Assembly: GCA_029237695.1 (NCBI GenBank)
Contig: CM055266.1
Coordinates: 112,919,370-112,983,369 of the forward strand
Direction: 5' to 3'
From: Conchocele bisecta
Lineage: Eukaryota; Mollusca; Bivalvia; Lucinida; Thyasiridae
DNA length: 64,000 nt
Shown: piece after piece, positions 56,426 to 64,000 of the stretch
Layout of the letters: each line of letters opens with the position of its first letter
How positions within the stretch are numbered: the stretch's first letter is position 1
The notes under the pieces: generated by a model
What the model was told of the DNA's origin: nothing
The model's database searches: none
What the model saw: only the letters and a program-made list of their open reading frames with translations
Translations under genes and position numbers: made by a program

Positions 56426-57046
56426 ATGATGACACAAGACACACCCGAGAGAGTGACGGAGCAGCAATCGGAGATTGCACCTCAGCAACAATCTCCGATT
56501 GTGCGACAAAAACCCAAAAAGACAGGCATCGGGGCGGGCAGCGGGGCGGGCAGCGGGGCGGGCAGCGGGGCGGCAGCGGCGGCAGCGGGGCAGCGGGCAG
56601 CGGGGCCGGGCAGCGGGGCGGGCAGCGGGGCGGGCAGCGGGGCGGGCAGCGGGGTGGGCAGCGGGGCGGGCAGCGGGGCGGGCAGCGGGGCGGGCAGCAT
56701 CTGCTGCCCGAAAAGCTAAACAAGATAAAATACTCGCCGAGCTTCGAGAGGCTAAACAGTCGTTAGTTGTTCCAGTTGCTGTTGAAAAAGCAAAACACCC
56801 GAAGGTGGTTCCAGCGGAACATCCGAAGGCAGCTGCGGTGGAATCGGAGATAGTTCTGCGGTGCAATCTCCGATTGTGGCTCCGACCTGGATCATCCCGT
56901 GGGTTGTTGGTGGTGGTAGTTGCAGGCACCCTGTGTGTGTTCCCGCTGCGGAACTACCTTTCAAAGGTTCCGAAGGAAGTTCCAAAACCGATTGCGCCCC
57001 ATTTAAACACTGCTCGCAATCCCTTTTGTATGCAATAACTGTATAG
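56426..57046 (+). pseudogene. Provirus gene E, Gly-Ser-Ala minisatellite ORF
   Basis: The frame begins MMTQDTPERVTEQQSEIAPQ. Near 56530 it enters a 12-bp tandem repeat coding Gly-Ala-Gly-Ser, and continues in another frame as ARKAKQDKILAELREAKQSL and VEKAKHPKVVPAEHPKAA. The flanks look like one lysine/alanine-rich protein (DNA-binding or basic core protein type) whose middle was replaced or expanded by the minisatellite. Two copies of a CAATCTCCGATTGT word (near 56495 and 56860) flank it. Weakly supported as a gene. Confidence 0.35.
56530..56700 (+). repeat. 12-bp minisatellite GGGGCGGGCAGC
   Basis: About 14 copies, mostly exact, with a few shortened units in the middle. All three plus-strand frames are open across it (Gly-Ala-Gly-Ser, Ala-Gly-Arg-Ala and Arg-Gly-Gly-Gln patterns). 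Confidence 0.92.
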
Positions 57047-57061
57047 TTATCACTATATGTA

Positions 57062-57295
57062 ATGGCTGAATACGATGGTAAAATAATAGTGAATGCGGTT
57101 TATCACGCCGTGGTGATATCGGGCCTCAGTATCGCGTATGCTCGAATATCAAAGATGGTCTTCGGAGGGCCCGCTCCCAAGTTGGACATGCCTGCGAGAG
57201 ACGTAGGTCTCGTGACCTTATATATAGCGTCCGCATTTGGGACCCGAGATTATCTAGTTAAAACAGGAATTCTACCGGCTAATATATGGAAATAA
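57062..57295 (+). CDS. Provirus gene F, intact 77-residue membrane protein
   Basis: Open from ATG to TAA: MAEYDGKIIVNAVYHAVVIS, with hydrophobic helices around residues 8-25 and 48-60 (VGLVTLYIASAFGTRDYL) and an end at ILPANIWK. Small two-helix proteins of this size are typical of Maverick elements, but I cannot name a family. It is the only clearly undamaged gene of the block. Its stop overlaps the next ATG as TAATG, suggesting the two were translated from one message. Confidence 0.6.
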   Translation: MAEYDGKIIVNAVYHAVVISGLSIAYARISKMVFGGPAPKLDMPARDVGLVTLYIASAFGTRDYLVKTGILPANIWK

Positions 57296-57638
57296 TGGCT
57301 TCGATCGCATTGCTCGCAACTTTCTATTCTCGAATCTGCGATGCTCGGACGTAGATAAGGAGCGCAAGCCTCACGATTAAGCTGTGGAACAACTCCAGAG
57401 CGCACACGCAGCAGTATGGTCACGAAAACGAACCGCCCGACTGGACTGATCAACAAATATCTTCGCCGCGAGAATCACGCCGTGCAAACTTTCCGGAGCG
57501 TTAACGACGCCATCCACGAGTACGCGAGGGCATATCCGCTATGTGCCGTCAGATGCCCAAAAAGACCGCGAGATCGCGTTCGTCGTCCTGGGAATGGTTG
57601 CGACAGGCCTCGTCAGCTACTATATTGCAAAGCAATAA
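57295..57638 (+). pseudogene. Provirus gene G, small protein with C-terminal membrane helix
   Basis: The ATG at 57295 overlaps the previous stop. Fragments in three frames are VEQLQSAHA, then TGLINKYLRRENHAVQTFRS and VNDAIHEYARAYP, then DREIAFVVLGMVATGLVSYY near 57560-57630. A helical body plus a terminal membrane anchor is a reasonable reading. At least two frameshifts and stops are present. Function unknown. Confidence 0.5.
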
Positions 57639-57688
57639 TTGTAAAGCAATAAACATTTGAACGTTTGTTAATATACATATATAGAACG

Positions 57689-58012
57689 ATGTTAGTTGAC
57701 GAGCTTTATTTCGCTCTGCTTGAGGTAGGCTACACGGCCCTTAAACACCGTTTAGCTGGTGCAAAGGCTCTTATCTGTTTGGCCTAAGATTTTCTCGAGA
57801 CATGGAGCGAGGATGAAAACGCGGCCACCCTTTTCGCATAGCGGATGGTAAATTCCTCCGAGTTCCTTCAGAACTTAACCAGCAGCTGTAGTGAAACTTC
57901 CCCCAAATGTTGATTATTGACGACGCAGTTATCGTACGATCTGGCGAGGGCATGTTGGAGACTGTTCGATCTACTAGAATACCTTGCATACGATGGACAC
58001 GCACAAGCTTGA
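57689..58012 (+). pseudogene. Provirus gene H, small helical protein
   Basis: One frame holds from ATG 57689 (MLVDELYFALLEVGYTALKH) to TGA 58012 (RLFDLLEYLAYDGHAQA), 108 codons, broken by TAA near 57785, TAG near 57839 and TGA at 57911. The last 20 bp overlap the integrase start, as in a compact viral genome. Leucine-rich, helical; no domain recognised. Confidence 0.5.
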
Positions 58013-58890
58013 TAGCAAACTATCGGTTCGCCTAGCGCGCAAGCTAGCGAACACATACTACAGCCCCCGTGGCTACTGGAAGGGACTCGGCGACCAAGGT
58101 TTCTGAGAACACTGCCAAGGAAGGGCTCAAGAAGCAGGCCATCTGTCAGATCTATTTGCAAACGCCACGCAGTATTCCACGCCCGAAATTCGACGTGCCG
58201 GTGCCGAACGAAGTCCACCAAGCAGACCTGCTGTTTCTCACTCACGATCGCGTCGGTCGCAAGACGTACAAGTACGCCCTGACAGTCGTTGACGTAGCGA
58301 GTCGCTATCAGGAGGCTGAGCCGCTGGCCACGAAGGAGGTCAAGGAGGTAGCCGAGGCTCTTTCCCGCATATACAAGAGGAGCCCTCTCAAATGGCCGAA
58401 TCTTCTCCAGGGGATCGTGGAGCGTTTCAATCGGACCCTGGCTGAGAGGCTGTTCGGCCACCAATATGCCAAAGAGCTTGTAGACCCTCATTCGCGATCA
58501 ACCGAGTGGGTGACCAGGCTGCCCGCCGTGGTCTCTGCACTGAATGGCGAGGTGACCAGATTGATCGGTAAGAAGCCCGTGAATGCCATCAAGGCGAAAA
58601 AGGTGACGAACAGGCCCTCTGCCGTCTCGAGCAGGCGACCCGTTACTTTAGCGGAGCAACGGCTTCCATCGGATGTTGCCGTCCGGTACCTCTATCAGCC
58701 CGCAAAGATTGAAGGCGGCCGACGCCGCACGACTGATCTCGTGTGGTCTCTCAATGTATATCATCTGGATCGATATATTACCAAGCCCGATGAGTCCATG
58801 CTCTACTACCTCGACAGTGGTCCATCGCGCGGGTTTGTTCGCGAAGAACTTCTTGCGGTGCCTTCTGACACCCAGCTACCCCCGGACTAA
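57993..58890 (+). pseudogene. Polinton-type rve integrase
   Basis: Retroviral-type integrase that would insert the element. The ATG at 57993 (MDTHKLDSKLSVRLARKLAN) is read to YYSPRGYWKGLGDQ, then shifts near 58105 to KVSENTAKEGLKKQAICQIY. The rve core begins RPKFDVPVPNEVHQADLLFL (first Asp) and DVASRYQEAEPLATKEVKEV. At 58400 KWPNLLQ is joined directly to GIVERFNRTLAERLFG (catalytic Glu). The roughly 40-60 residues that should carry the second Asp are missing, so there is an in-frame internal deletion. A C-terminal SH3/chromo-like region (VRYLYQPAKIEGGRRR, LVWSLNVYHLDRYI) ends at 58890. Two lesions; inactive. Confidence 0.88.
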
Positions 58891-59031
58891 AACTACGGCT
58901 CAGAGTGGATCCCGGAGTCAGAGTCATAGTCGGTTGGTCAGGCTCTCGTCAGAGCCTTTCCGTCAGTCAGACTCTCGTCAGAGTCTTTCGGTCAGTCCAT
59001 AGTATTCTCCCCTTTTTCAGAGTCCTTTTGT
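58891..59031. repeat. Spacer between convergent integrase and polymerase genes
   Basis: Contains repeated TCAGAGT / CTCGTCAGAG / TTTCGGTCAGTC words. No terminator recognised. Confidence 0.5.
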
Positions 59032-62000
59032 TTACCTATCTATAGGCTCGGTGTGTACCCCGTATTCCATCACTCTCCTCTGGTCGTAGTACGCAGACAA
59101 CCCCAACTTATCCTGCTTGTACGTCTTCATCACACCGTTTACCATTCGGAATCCCCTGTTCTCCGCCATGTCCCTACCCTCTTCGAGAGCGCTCTTGTAC
59201 CTCCCCCAAGTCAGATCGTTAGATCTCCTCGACATCCCCTTGGCCGAGTGCCCACGCAGTAGCACTTGCTGCACAGAGCGATGGCTCTATCCCCCTGAAA
59301 TTGCAGCTTGAACAGTCCTTGAGTTCTGTTGCTCCACGCGTCCCACGCCAACCACTCGGCCTTGTCCTTCTTGAACTTTCTCTTCATCTTCTTTCTCACT
59401 ACTGCCGCCAGCGTCTTCTCCGACACCGCGAAGTACATGCTGTCAGTGTCCATCTGTATCAGTTCGAAATCTCCGCGATCCACGTACTTGTCCAAGAAGT
59501 CGTAGTAGAACTCCAGCATCCGGAGCTTTGCCAACTGGTAGACCGCTATGCCACACTGAAACGGTATGTTGATCACCACTCGAGTCTCCCTGCTCGATAT
59601 CTCATAAGCCTCCCCAATCTCCTCCAGGTCGTCGAATCACGCCGACATCAGTGCCCGGTCGACAGTCTTCTCATCCTTCGTATATGTGGTGTTCAGGTGT
59701 CTCGCTTGTGCCTCTATCAGCTTGCCACAACACGCGTTGCCAAACAGTTTGAATATTTTCGCCAACGCCGCCTTTCTCTTGTCGACGTCCCCCGTCCGTC
59801 TGGCAGCGGTGACCTCTGTAACGAAACATTGGAACGGTTTGCCGGGCGTGTAGTCTATCACCCTATGCACCGCCTTGACGACCAGACCAGCTCCAGATAC
59901 CACTTTAACAGCGGGGAGTATATGATCATCTTCTTGGCGGACAGGGCCCCCACGAGCTTTCTCTCACCTTCTACCCTTAGTCATTCCGGTCATGGTCAGG
60001 TAGTCCTTCATGTGCTGCTGAACCTCGGTCTCGTCGACTTCTCGATTAATGAACAGCGGCGACATTTCCGAGAACTTATCCCGCAACGTTTCCGGGACCT
60101 CTATATCCAACTCTGCAAATCCGAACCACTCGTAGCACCTGACCCTCCTCACGAAACGGTATATATGCGACTGTCTTTCCTGGTCGTCACACGCCCATAT
60201 CTTCTCCTCCCCGCACGGCATGTCCTTCAACAGGGTGACAGGTACAGCGCATTGGCGTCGTACCCCAGCACCGCCTTGCACATCTTCTCCTTCCGACTCC
60301 TTACCTGACCCCTTATCGTCGACCTGCCAGCCTCGGCGTATCTGGAGAACACTATGGACGGACCGCCAACCAACCCCTCCTTCAACATCGCGTAAGTCTC
60401 ACCCTTCGGCGACCATAGCTCGGGCGTGTCCGCCTCCCCATCGATCGACCCGCGGAGCAGGTACTGAAGGGAAACCCCCGGCAGTGATACCGCATCCTTG
60501 AGTATATCCACCCACCTCCCCCTGTAGAACTCCGTCATTTTCTTCAGGGCCTCCAGGAACGGTCCGACGTCCAAGTCGTTGTAGTTTTGTAACCATTCCT
60601 GAAACGTCTTAATCCCCTATTCTCGGAAGACATTCTTGCACTCTTTCCACCCAGACATCGACAGTAGGTACGCACCCTTCAACTTCGAGTACCACTCGGG
60701 ATAGTCCGGCAGACCCAGATGGTCGAGCTTGTCCGCGCTATCGGACCACTCGTACGGGAAGTGGGACTTTACCGTTTTACAGTCGTACGCCTTAGCCCAC
60801 CGTTTGTACGTGGTACCGGGTCCCAGATACTGGATGATGTCGAGAAATCTAAACTCCGGGGTAAACAGAAACATCGTCGTGCTGGCCCTCTCTCCGACCA
60901 TCACCTTATTCACTGTGGCCGCCAACTTCGGTACTGCTTGATGAGGTTCAGGTCGTACCTGCTGCAATTGAGCCCCACCACCGGGACTTGGTCGATCCAC
61001 GAGACGATCTTCTTTTGCTGAGGCTTCGACAGCATCTCTATGTCGGTCGGTAGATACTTCTTCCTGACCCCCTCTATCTAATTGTCGACGGTCTTCCCAC
61101 CCATGCAGGTTATCGCGTGCCTGTGCATGTTACACGACTTTGTGAACCGTTGTTGATATCCGGTGCACCCGTACTCGTTCGTCATCTTGCGGAGGTTCTT
61201 GATGAGGAACGAGTGACCTCCAAACATTTCTATCGTCATGGTCTTCTCCCCAACCGCGTCGTAGTTTGCCGGAGACTTCATGAGGTACCACACTCCGTCA
61301 TGGGTGGGCTCGTAGACACGAATGCCCAGCTTGAAGTGCTCTTCGACCTTCTTAAGATCGTCCAGAGGGATTCCTTTACTATCCGGTCCGTTATCGTGAC
61401 CGAGGTATTCGCGAGCCAGAGCTCGTGCCTCCTCATAACAGCGGTCGGGTCTCCCTTCACGGAGCATGGCTATGCACCTAAACAGACACAAGTAGTCGTC
61501 GTACGTGTCGACGGAATACATTCCTTTTTTCTGTCTTAACCAATCGGGGAGTTTTCCCGCTCCCATGAGAAGTTGTTGCGCATCGATGATCATCTTCACC
61601 TCGACCGATATCCAGCGAAAGAAGGTCCATTTTGTGTTTGGTCTATCGACTTTGTCGATCTCCATTCGACCTTTCTCTCTATCGGCTATACAACTCTCAG
61701 CTTTGGCGATCTCGTTTATCTCCCCGTCTACCCCCCTCTTAAAGGTCCAGACTATCTTCCTCCTACCCCTATCAACTGTTTCCCTAGCTTCGGCTTCTTC
61801 GGCGAGCTCTGGCGATATTTCTCCTCCTTATAGGAGGTCTCCCCATCAGACTTTGATAAATCATGTTGTATTCAACCTTGAAGAGTGCTTCTATTCGAGC
61901 TCTGAGATCGTCTTTTACACGCTGCGCGTAAGCAGTGGCACGCAGACTGGCCGTCGTCTCGATCTCCAATTTCTTGGATTGTTTTTCGGGGTCGGCATGC

Positions 62001-62155
62001 ACTCGTCAGGTTGAAACCGCACGCCGCAGCCTCTCCTCGCGAACGACGGCTCGTGCGTCACTTATCCTATCTGCTATAGCTTTCTTGAGTTTCAAACCTC
62101 TTAGGGAAATTCCCCAAATCTTAGCTTGCTCTCTCATTTGCTTTATGGTAGGCAT
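59032..62155 (-). pseudogene. Family B DNA polymerase, protein-primed/viral type (POLB)
   Basis: The replicative polymerase of Polintons. The minus-strand ATG at 62155 gives MPTIKQMREQAKIWGISLRG, a SAP-like helical start. After a TGA at 62006 and a frame change come CLFRCIAMLREGRPDRCYEE and FKLGIRVYEPTHDGVWYLM, then a Cys/His cluster ending MHRHAITC (61140-61080). An exonuclease motif LNCSRYDLNLIKQ lies at 60930-60970 and YLGPGTTYKRW follows. The palm has motif A GYDANALYLS (60236-60265), motif B KIFKLFGNACCGKL (about 59735-59775) and motif C MDTDSMYFAV (59424-59453). The end has SRRSNDLTWGRYKSAL and LSAYYDQRRVMEYG. About 1040 codons, full length for the family. At least six frame changes and two stops; catalytic residues are still legible. 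Confidence 0.92.
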
Positions 62156-62159
62156 TATG

Positions 62160-62345
62160 ATGAGTATAATCAGTGGATTTCTTATCTCTATTTCTTATCT
62201 CTAATAGGATATAAATTGTTGCTATGTATGACAGATTGCTGTATTATACTGAGTATAACTTATGGATAACTTATCTCTAACACGACGTCAGAGGTTGTGA
62301 CTTGATATGTATGACAGATTGCTGTATATACTGAGTTTAACATAG
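62160..62345. repeat. Upstream region of POLB with a direct repeat
   Basis: ATGTATGACAGATTGCTGTA followed by TACTGAGT occurs at about 62224 and 62308; TTCTTATCTCTA words also repeat. It may hold the polymerase promoter or be the start of a terminal repeat; undecided. Confidence 0.5.
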
Positions 62346-62364
62346 GGATGGCTTCCCAGCAAAC

Positions 62365-62570
62365 ACACGACGTCGGTACGACGGCGGATCTGGGTCGGAT
62401 CCAGGTCGCGACGTCGGCGACTCAAATCCAACGTCAGCCCGACGTCGAAACCCCGACGTCGAAGTTCGTGACACAAACACAACGTCGGGTTGACGTCGGA
62501 ATCACGACGTCGGATCAACGTCCGTTTCCGATGTCGAATAGACGTCTGGTTCAGGTCGTGATTGGTATAC
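62365..62570. repeat. ACGTCGG/ACGTC-rich minisatellite
   Basis: Irregular 15-20 bp units rich in CGACGTCGG and CAACGTC words. Very CpG-rich. Lies just outside the polymerase gene. Confidence 0.75.
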
Positions 62571-63495
62571 ACTAAAAGGTGACTCACTGTCAGCAGATCT
62601 ATCTCTACGTTAGCCTATAGATACGCCAATGGAAGAGTAGCTGATCTGATTTCCACACCAACTTAATTCAGTTTAACTTGTATTTGCGACATGTTTAGAC
62701 CGTATGTAATTAATAATTTTATATCCTAGGCCATTAATTTTGCGTATGTATTTAGGTTGGGCTGTGCGTACGTGCAATTTCATTAACGTCGCAGAATTCT
62801 AGGTCAAGTTTCTCGTGCGCACGTGGAGTGTTCACAACTGGCATGCTTTATTAGCGTCCGTGTCAAATGACACTGGACCTGGTTCCCGCGTTACTGCATA
62901 GCGGTCGCCACAGATACAGTAATACGCTGGTAAACAGCCGACCGGACTCATTGGGAACTATCTCGGATCTTTTCGCCAAAGCGGAGGTCTGGTTATGCTA
63001 TAATCCCCGAGGTGCTCCGATCGTCTTTAGGTTATCCCGCCATTTCCGTTTTCTCTTTGTGATTTTAATTTGAAATTGGGGAAAGATCGACGTAATCTTG
63101 AAGAAATCAACTTTCTTATGTAAGTATATTGATGCATGCGTGTCAGCTAACATGTTTTCAATAACATTTTTAATGCAAAAATACATGACAACGCCGTGAT
63201 CAATTGATTCACGTTTCAATTCGTGAAATTATTTCGCCCCGTCTCACTTCGCACATTCCTGTTCATGTGTTGTTAATATATTGTCGCTATTTTATTCACA
63301 ATTTACAAACTGCATGCATTATCATATAATTGTGTCTTTAATGGAGTTCTATGCGGTCGCGTTTTCTCAAAACTTGTAGGACAGGTAGTAATTATTGTAG
63401 ATTTTGTCATCGTTACATACAGACTTTGTGAAACTATTCGCCTTAGATAATGGCGCATATACTCAAAGTTTATTCGAATTTCACATCACACTGTA
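62571..63495. other. Intergenic DNA, no gene seen
   Basis: Mixed composition. The 68-codon open frame at 62867-63073 has no recognisable family. No exon or RNA gene supported. Confidence 0.35.
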
Positions 63496-63499
63496 CATT

Positions 63500-63735
63500 G
63501 TTAATTCGAGGGAACGAATTGTTAATTTGAGGGAATGAACACGTGGGAACGAATTGTTCATTCCCTCAAATTAACAATTCGTTCCCTCGAATTAACAATT
63601 CGTTCCCACGATATAACAATTCGATCCCACGAATTAACAATTCGTTCCCGTGGGAACGAATTGTTATTTCGTGGGAACGAATTGTTAAATTGAGGGAACG
63701 CATTAACAATGGGAACGTGGGAACGAATTAATATT
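63500..63735. repeat. Palindromic GGGAACGAATTGTTAA minisatellite
   Basis: About a dozen copies of an 18-bp-like unit, GGGAACGAATTGTTAATT, occur in both orientations, changing direction near 63560 and 63650. The array therefore folds into long imperfect hairpins. Open frames through it (NSFPRxNN repeats) are artefacts. Confidence 0.88.
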
Positions 63736-64000
63736 AAAAAAAATTCTACGTCCACTGCGGGGCTCCGTAAAAAGGAAGTATGCTGATTTATACACATATT
63801 TCTTGTTGGTGAAATTACATTATGTTATCGATAAATCGAGGATCTTACATGAGTGGCTATTTATAGAATGAATTTACAATTTTCATCGGAAACGAGATTT
63901 GAAGCTGTAACACTCATCGAACATGTATTCGGTAGCGGTCTACAACATATACATTAGGCCATAAAAATAAGGACTTTGGTTCTCAGTCACGGGGTGGGCA
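63736..64000. other. Right edge, no gene seen
   Basis: AT-rich intergenic DNA; nothing recognised. Confidence 0.35.

Larger units (their letters stand above)
50652..62160. mobile_element. Polinton/Maverick-like (adintovirus-like) provirus, decayed
   Basis: About 11.5 kb of GC-rich, densely coding DNA in an AT-rich background. It carries a family B DNA polymerase with viral/organellar (protein-primed) features, an rve integrase, an FtsK/HerA packaging ATPase, a capsid-like gene, and several small or membrane proteins in compact order. This gene set defines Polintons/Mavericks and their adintovirus relatives, which are both transposons and likely viruses. The layout is mixed-strand, with the integrase and polymerase genes converging at about 58.9-59.0 kb. 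Most genes have stops and frameshifts. No terminal inverted repeats, 6-bp duplication or adenain-type protease were found, so the ends given are only the ends of coding sequence. Confidence 0.85.

Noticed and set aside
56530..56700. Possible CRISPR-like array
   Set aside because: Contiguous 12-bp units without spacers, in animal DNA; a minisatellite.
56385..56929. Long proline/arginine-rich and alanine/proline-rich minus-strand frames
   Set aside because: They are reverse readings of the GGGGCGGGCAGC minisatellite, which is open in most frames.
59301..60308. 335-codon plus frame across the polymerase region
   Set aside because: Shadow of POLB, whose motifs A, B and C are on the minus strand at the same place.
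50400..62600. Terminal inverted repeats for the provirus
   Set aside because: I compared both flanks by eye and found no convincing inverted match; ends are left undefined.
62867..63073. 68-codon frame MTLDLVPALLHSGRH
   Set aside because: No family recognised, no splice or promoter context, length expected by chance.

Overview
This is eukaryotic DNA: introns with GT/AG borders, tRNA-derived SINEs, and many nested DNA transposons with clear target-site duplications. The interspersed repeats (tandem cassettes ending in GCTCACCTGA / TCAGGTGAGC, foldback elements, tRNA-headed SINEs) and the AT-rich background suggest a marine invertebrate, most likely a bivalve mollusc. The species cannot be named from the sequence.

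Region 1 (1-34.9 kb, minus strand) is the 5' part of one host gene, the replicative helicase subunit MCM3. I found seven exons covering about the first 226 codons: 34782-34847, 21466-21578, 18110-18232, 17697-17782, 6183-6313, 4092-4166 and 1661-1744. The ATPase half lies beyond base 1. A consensus E2F site and a CACGTG box sit just upstream of the start codon. The introns (one 13.2 kb, one 11.4 kb) are filled with transposons: a Tc1-type element inside a SINE, a hAT-like copy with its 8-bp duplication, elements with TTAA, GTAC, TA and CCATG duplications (several nested), foldback MITEs, and a 149-bp tandem array.

Region 2 (35.1-42.1 kb, minus strand) is a decayed BEL/Pao LTR retrotransposon: gag, protease, RT, RNase H, integrase and DUF5641. 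It has a complete 5' LTR and a 3' LTR cut off at a (CT)n tract beside the MCM3 promoter. A long hairpin insertion splits its RT.

Region 3 (42.1-50.6 kb) has no recognisable gene. It holds foldback elements, MITEs and short tandem duplications.

Region 4 (about 50.7-62.2 kb) is the most interesting part: a GC-rich, compact, virus-like block of the Polinton/Maverick (adintovirus-like) class. Left to right it carries a broken minus-strand gene, a long conserved-looking plus-strand ORF, a minus-strand coiled-coil/membrane protein gene, a capsid-like gene, an FtsK/HerA-type packaging ATPase, several small membrane-protein genes, an rve-type integrase, and a convergent protein-primed-type family B DNA polymerase. 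Nearly every gene has stops or frameshifts, so this is a fossil provirus; a 77-residue membrane protein and a 343-codon reading frame remain open. I found no terminal inverted repeats and no adenain-type protease.

Region 5 (62.2-64 kb) holds an ACGTC-rich minisatellite, a palindromic GGGAACGAATTGTTAA array and otherwise unassigned AT-rich DNA.
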